Part shown: piece after piece, positions 44,200 to 47,866 of the stretch
Position numbering within the stretch: the stretch's first letter is position 1
How the letters are laid out: every line of letters begins with the position of its first letter
Assembly: GCA_964431385.1 (NCBI GenBank)
Contig: CAYSJM010000020.1
Coordinates: 1 to 47,866 of the forward strand
Direction of reading: 5' to 3'
Origin: UTCHB3 sp964431385
Lineage (GTDB): Bacteria > Bacteroidota > Ignavibacteria > Ignavibacteriales > Ignavibacteriaceae
Length of the DNA: 47,866 nt
Program-made: the position numbers and the translations under genes
Notes under the pieces: model-generated
The model's database searches: none
What the model was told of the DNA's origin: nothing
Seen by the model: only the letters and a program-made list of their open reading frames with translations

Positions 44200-44375
44200 G
44201 ATCTTAGTTCTTATCACTGGAAGTTTCCGTAATGAATCCAAATAACCTGTGATTCGCTTTTTCTACACTAAACCCGGTATTAAATTGGTACTAAAGTTGT
44301 AATTCCCTCCCGCAATAGCATGAATATTCCAATATTATTCATAAATTGCATCATTCTAAAATATTGAATTTTAAT

Positions 44376-45007
44376 ATGAATGAAGCTAAAACCCGCCAGG
44401 ATATAATTGACCAACGGCTTGCCAAAGCCGGATGGAATGTAAACAATCCTGCCCAGGTAACAAAAGAACTGGATATCAAGATAAAAAGCCCGGATTCCGT
44501 ATCGGAAGATGAGCATGCTTATGACGGTCATCGCTACGCCGACTATGCTCTTCTTGGTGATGACGGTTATCCTTTGGCGGTGGTGGAGGCGAAAAAATAA
44601 TCTAAAGATGCAAGAATTGGCCAGGAACAGGCAAAACAATACGCAAAAAACATTCAGGCACAATTAAAAGGTAAACTCCCGTTCGTATTCTATACCAGCG
44701 GTAATGACATCTATTTTTGGGATACTGAAAAATATCCCCCTCGCAAAGTTTATGGATTCCCCACAAAAAAAGACCTTGAAAGGTTATCGTTTCTTCGTGA
44801 ACACGAAAAACCACTCTCAAAAGAACTTATCAACAGTGACATTAGTGGCAGACCTTACCAGATCGAAGCAATCCGTTCTGTTTTTGAAGGTATAGACCAT
44901 GCCAGGAGAAAATTCCTTTTAGTAATGGCTACCGGCACCGGAAAAACCCGAACCTGCGTATCGATGATCGATGTGCTGATGAGAACAAACCGGGTTCAGA
45001 GGGTTTT
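44376..45007 (+). pseudogene. hsdR: Type I restriction enzyme R subunit (hsdR), 5' part with in-frame stop
   Basis: The frame from ATG 44376 encodes the HsdR N-terminal nuclease domain: D56 (YADYALL) and E71/K73 (VVEAKK). A TAA at 44598-44600 replaces one codon; the same frame continues with SKDARIGQEQAKQYAKNIQ and YTSGNDIYFW, as in intact HsdR, up to the helicase Walker A MATGTGKTRT and the N gap. So a single nonsense codon interrupts an otherwise good gene, unless it is a sequencing error. The alternative ATG at 44346 is an extension of ten residues. Confidence 0.85.
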
Positions 45008-45107
45008 NNNNNNNNNNNNNNNNNNNNNNNNNNNNNNNNNNNNNNNNNNNNNNNNNNNNNNNNNNNNNNNNNNNNNNNNNNNNNNNNNNNNNNNNNNNNN
45101 NNNNNNN
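45008..45107. other. Scaffold gap of 100 N inside hsdR
   Basis: The gap falls between the Walker A part and the later helicase region of hsdR, so the lost DNA would include motifs of the first RecA-like domain (DEAD-like box). Flank frames differ by 2 modulo 3 across the nominal 100 bases, which is meaningless if the length is a placeholder. Confidence 0.95.
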
Positions 45108-45109
45108 AG

Positions 45110-46843
45110 CTGGGGATAAAAAAGGAGACACTTTCGAGTGAGGATCTAGATCGGTTAGCCGGAGAAGGGAAAAATCCTGAGGAATTAAATTACGCAAACA
45201 CCGATATTGAAAAGAGTGTCACAAATCTTGACACCAACACTCTGATTGTCAGACAATTTATGGATGAATGTATCAAAGATGAGGTTGGAAATCTCCCCGG
45301 GAAAACCATATTTTTTGCGATGACTATTGCACATGCTCACCGGCTTCGGGAAGTTTTTGATCAACTGTTTCCTCAGCATAAAGGAGAAATCGCGAAAGTA
45401 ATTGTTTCCGAAGACCCCAAGGCTTATGGCAAAGGTGGGTTGCTCGATCAGTTTGTGAACAAAAACTTCCCCCGTATCGCTATCAGCGTTGATATGCTCG
45501 ATACAGGTCTCGATGTCAGGGAACTGGTTAATCTCGTTTTTGCCAAACCTGTCTTTTCTTATACAAAATTTTGGCAGATGATCGGGCGCGGAACCCGCCT
45601 GCTCGAACCCAAAAAGATAAAACCCTGGTGTAAAACAAAAGACAAATTTTTGATAATCGACTGTTGGGGGAACTTTGACTATTTTATGATGGAGCCCGGC
45701 GGAAAAACCGAGAAACAATCCGTCCCTTTACCCGTCAGATTGTTTTTAACCCGTTTGCAAAAGTTAGTACTGGCTCAGTCATTAAATGCGACCTCGATTA
45801 TTGAAGATTGCGTAACAAAGTTAAAAGCGGAAATCGCCTCTTTGCCTCAAAATAATGTGGTTATCCTCGAAGCAAAATCCAAACTTGACCAAATAGACGA
45901 AAATTACTGGACAGATCTGACAAAAGATAAAACAGAGTTTCTTCAGAGAGATATAGCTCCTCTCATGCGTACCCGTTCGGGTGAAGATTATAATGCGATG
46001 TATTTTGAATTAAAAGTGGTTCAGTATTCCACAGCCGGATTGATAAAATACCGGGATGAAAAATCAAGAAGTGAAGTGCTTGCTGAAGCGGCTGAACCGA
46101 TTTACAGAATGGTTTTGGAACTTCCCCTCAGTGTGAATATAGTCGCCAAAGAGAAAGACTTAATTGATCAGGTTCTCTCCGGAGGTTATTTAACCAAAGC
46201 TCGTGAACCGGAGTTAAACGCCCTGATCGATAAATTGGGACCTCTGATGAAATACCGCGAGGAGAAAAAACAAACTCAGGTGTCACTTGATCTGCAAGAT
46301 GTTGTGCACGAAAAAGGTTTTATTAAGTTTGGTCCCGAACACGAAAGAATCACTGTTCAAAAGTACCGGGATCGAGTTGAGGAGTTGATCAGAAATCTTG
46401 AGTCTAAAAACGCTGTTCTGCGAAAAATTAAGTTGGGGGAAAGTGTAACCAATGAAGAGATTAACCAACTTGCAGTCACACTTCAGGCTAATGACCCGTA
46501 TCCCACGGAGGAAAATTTACAAAAGGCTTACGAAGCAAGAAAAGTCAAGTTTCTCGACCTGATTAAATATATCATGGGGGTTAGCGGATTGGTGACTTTC
46601 CCGGAAAAGGTTACGACCGCATTTGACGGATTCATTGCCGAACACAATAATTTAACGACAAAACAGCTCCAGTTTATTCAGACACTTCAATCATTTATAA
46701 TTGAAAATGGGGAATTAACCAAAAAGGATCTGGTCTCGGAGCCCTTCACAAAATTCCACAATAACGGCTTTTTGGGGCTGTTCGATCATCAATTACAACA
46801 GGAAATATTACAATTAACCGACAGAATATTAAACTATGCTTAA
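45110..46843 (+). CDS. hsdR: Type I restriction enzyme R subunit (hsdR), 3' part
   Basis: From the end of the gap the frame is open to the TAA at 46841-46843. It covers the second helicase domain (GKTIFFAMTIAHAHRL, ISVDMLDTGLDVRE, MIGRGTRLLEP) and the C-terminal EcoEI-type domain (RTRSGEDYNAMYFEL and long helices to LTDRILNYA). ORF finders start it at 45260 because an ATG is there, but coding is clear from 45110. The stop overlaps the start of hsdM by eight bases. Confidence 0.9.
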   Translation: MGIKKETLSSEDLDRLAGEGKNPEELNYANTDIEKSVTNLDTNTLIVRQFMDECIKDEVGNLPGKTIFFAMTIAHAHRLREVFDQLFPQHKGEIAKVIVSEDPKAYGKGGLLDQFVNKNFPRIAISVDMLDTGLDVRELVNLVFAKPVFSYTKFWQMIGRGTRLLEPKKIKPWCKTKDKFLIIDCWGNFDYFMMEPGGKTEKQSVPLPVRLFLTRLQKLVLAQSLNATSIIEDCVTKLKAEIASLPQNNVVILEAKSKLDQIDENYWTDLTKDKTEFLQRDIAPLMRTRSGEDYNAMYFELKVVQYSTAGLIKYRDEKSRSEVLAEAAEPIYRMVLELPLSVNIVAKEKDLIDQVLSGGYLTKAREPELNALIDKLGPLMKYREEKKQTQVSLDLQDVVHEKGFIKFGPEHERITVQKYRDRVEELIRNLESKNAVLRKIKLGESVTNEEINQLAVTLQANDPYPTEENLQKAYEARKVKFLDLIKYIMGVSGLVTFPEKVTTAFDGFIAEHNNLTTKQLQFIQTLQSFIIENGELTKKDLVSEPFTKFHNNGFLGLFDHQLQQEILQLTDRILNYA

Positions 46844-47866
46844 CCAGACTCTAAAATCTTCTATCAATAATTTATGGGATAAATTCTGGAGCGGGGGAAT
46901 TGCAAATCCTCTCACTGCCATTGAACAAATTTCGTATCTGCTGTTTATGAAACGCTTAGACGAGCTTGATCTTAAAAAGAAACAGGATTCAGATTTTACG
47001 GGCGAATCTTATCAATCTCTTTTTGAAGGAGAAAAAGAGATTCTCAGATGGAGTCATTTTCGACATCTGGAGGGGAGGGAAATGCTCGATCATATTCAAA
47101 CCAATGTTTTCCCGTTTCTTAAAAAGCTTGGAAAGGATGACGCACCTTTTGCAAAATACATGACCAATGCTGTTTTTATCATTTCGAGGTCATCCCTGTT
47201 GGTTGAAGCAGTAACAATTATCGATGAAATTTTTGAAGAGATCCTAAAACAGCAACAGGAAGGGCAGGGTTTTCAGGATACTCAGGGCGACCTCTACGAG
47301 TTTTTACTCTCCGAAATTGCGACTGCGGGTAAACTTGGTCAGTTCAGAACCCCAAGGCATATAATTCAACTTATGTGTGAACTGGTTAATCCAAAGTTGG
47401 GCGATACCATTTGTGACCCCGCAGCCGGAACCGCCGGATTTTTATTGGGTGCATATCAACATATCATCACACAGTTTACGAGTGAGCAAAATCGACAGGT
47501 TGACGAAAACGGATTGGTGCGCGGGTTGCTTGGTGACAAACTTACAGATGAAAGACAGTGGACACATCTGAAGGAAAAGACTTTTTACGGTTATGATACC
47601 GATGAAAGTATGGTTCGCATTGCACTGATGAATCTTATGATGCATGGCATCTCAAACCCAAATATTGAACAAAAGGATACACTCTCCAAAGACTATGATG
47701 AGGACGGGTTTTATGATGTAATAATGGCAAATCCTCCGTTTAAGGGGAGCATTAATAAGCAGAGTATCAACGAGTCTTTATCAATACAAACCACAAAAAC
47801 CGAATTATTGTTTTTGAACAGAATAATCAATTCACTAAAAATTGGAGGCAGGGCAGGGGTTATTGT
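46836..47866 (+). CDS. hsdM: Type I DNA methyltransferase M subunit (hsdM), partial
   Basis: Starting at ATG 46836, inside the end of hsdR, an open frame runs to the window edge and encodes 343 residues. HsdM_N helices (NNLWDKFWSGGIANPLTAIE parts, YLLFMKRLDELD) come first. The N6-adenine methyltransferase core follows: GKLGQFRTPRHI, SAM motif DPAAGTAGFL (194-203) and catalytic NPPF (299-302). The C-terminus and probably hsdS lie beyond the window. The M subunit methylates adenine in the recognition site set by HsdS. Confidence 0.93.
   Translation, partial: MLNQTLKSSINNLWDKFWSGGIANPLTAIEQISYLLFMKRLDELDLKKKQDSDFTGESYQSLFEGEKEILRWSHFRHLEGREMLDHIQTNVFPFLKKLGKDDAPFAKYMTNAVFIISRSSLLVEAVTIIDEIFEEILKQQQEGQGFQDTQGDLYEFLLSEIATAGKLGQFRTPRHIIQLMCELVNPKLGDTICDPAAGTAGFLLGAYQHIITQFTSEQNRQVDENGLVRGLLGDKLTDERQWTHLKEKTFYGYDTDESMVRIALMNLMMHGISNPNIEQKDTLSKDYDEDGFYDVIMANPPFKGSINKQSINESLSIQTTKTELLFLNRIINSLKIGGRAGVI

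Larger units (their letters stand above)
43617..44207 (+). pseudogene. Remnant of AAA-ATPase-like/DUF1703 (PD-(D/E)XK) gene, truncated at both ends and gapped
   Basis: A frame from about 43617 encodes NPLKEIVSRNGWVRKFYEAI and DRFFATGVTPVTLD, typical of the AAA-ATPase-like family with DUF1703. After the gap EDSDEI...ELPFTRVEAISVLYYNGLL and FVIPNYVVKQMYWEYF continue the same family. The Walker A part is absent: the upstream frame closes at 43521 with no kinase-like motif. The nuclease C-terminus is also lost, the ORF ending after SQSVTLERS within a 14-bp inverted repeat. The first ATG (43710) is internal. Confidence 0.72.

Noticed and set aside
44704..44895. 63-residue ORF in the middle of hsdR
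   Set aside because: Out of frame with the conserved HsdR sequence continuing after the nonsense codon.
46966..47571. Two short plus-strand ORFs at 46966 and 47377
   Set aside because: Both lie within hsdM in other frames; hsdM coding motifs are clear throughout.

Overview
The window looks like part of a metagenome-assembled or draft genome of a Gram-negative, moderately AT-rich member of the Bacteroidota/Chlorobi/Ignavibacteria group. Supporting signs are a ribosomal protein THX gene, an exported protein family typical of Bacteroidota (often mislabelled asparagine synthetase B), beta-propeller and TPR lipoproteins or exported proteins, a Sec/TonB-type envelope, and few strong Shine-Dalgarno sites. 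The placement is inferred from gene content, not from a phylogeny. Three 100-N runs mark scaffold joins; the first is flanked on both sides by the same 55 bases, which suggests an artificial gap.

Layout. 1-9.8 kb: housekeeping and regulatory genes. These are peptidase T, a large DNA-binding-like protein with a sigma-70 region 4-like HTH, a 2-hydroxyacid dehydrogenase, a TlpA-like thioredoxin, a STAS/HATPase (RsbV/RsbW-like) pair, PdxB (vitamin B6), a MORN-TonB protein and a TrhO-like tRNA hydroxylase. The last two appear to use the rare starts ATT and CTG. A small THX gene follows. 9.8-17.1 kb: an intergenic stretch resembling an IS end, a DUF4097 lipoprotein, a hybrid histidine kinase with a degenerate receiver, a TPR protein, a sirtuin overlapping RadA, and an AAA/DUF4143 ATPase. 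17.1-17.65 kb: a REP-like repeat cluster.

17.65-26 kb: an exported conserved protein, ClpX and a TPR protein on the minus strand, a class V aminotransferase, an MscS-type channel, a PEGA/propeller lipoprotein, then a repeat-rich interval. 26-32.4 kb: one long minus-strand run, prs-rplY-pth-hppA-rpsF-ssb-rpsR-rplI. It couples PRPP synthesis, translation, an ion-pumping pyrophosphatase and ssDNA binding.

32.5-43.4 kb: surface polysaccharide locus. It has a Wzz-like chain-length protein, a Wzy-like polymerase, a Wzx-like flippase and two family 2 glycosyltransferases, then a GH29 fucosidase-like lipoprotein on the opposite strand, a DegT-type sugar aminotransferase, and a DprE2/DprE1-like pair that could make a polyprenyl-linked arabinofuranose donor.

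43.5-47.9 kb: accessory DNA with a truncated AAA-ATPase-like/DUF1703 remnant ending in a perfect 14-bp inverted repeat, and a type I restriction-modification locus. Its hsdR has an in-frame stop and a gap, while hsdM is open to the window edge. I see no tRNA, rRNA or CRISPR array. No single wholly novel system is proven. The best leads are the sigma-region-4/multi-domain protein, the sense-oriented heptamer repeats beside stop codons, the degenerate signalling proteins and the DprE1/DprE2-like pair.
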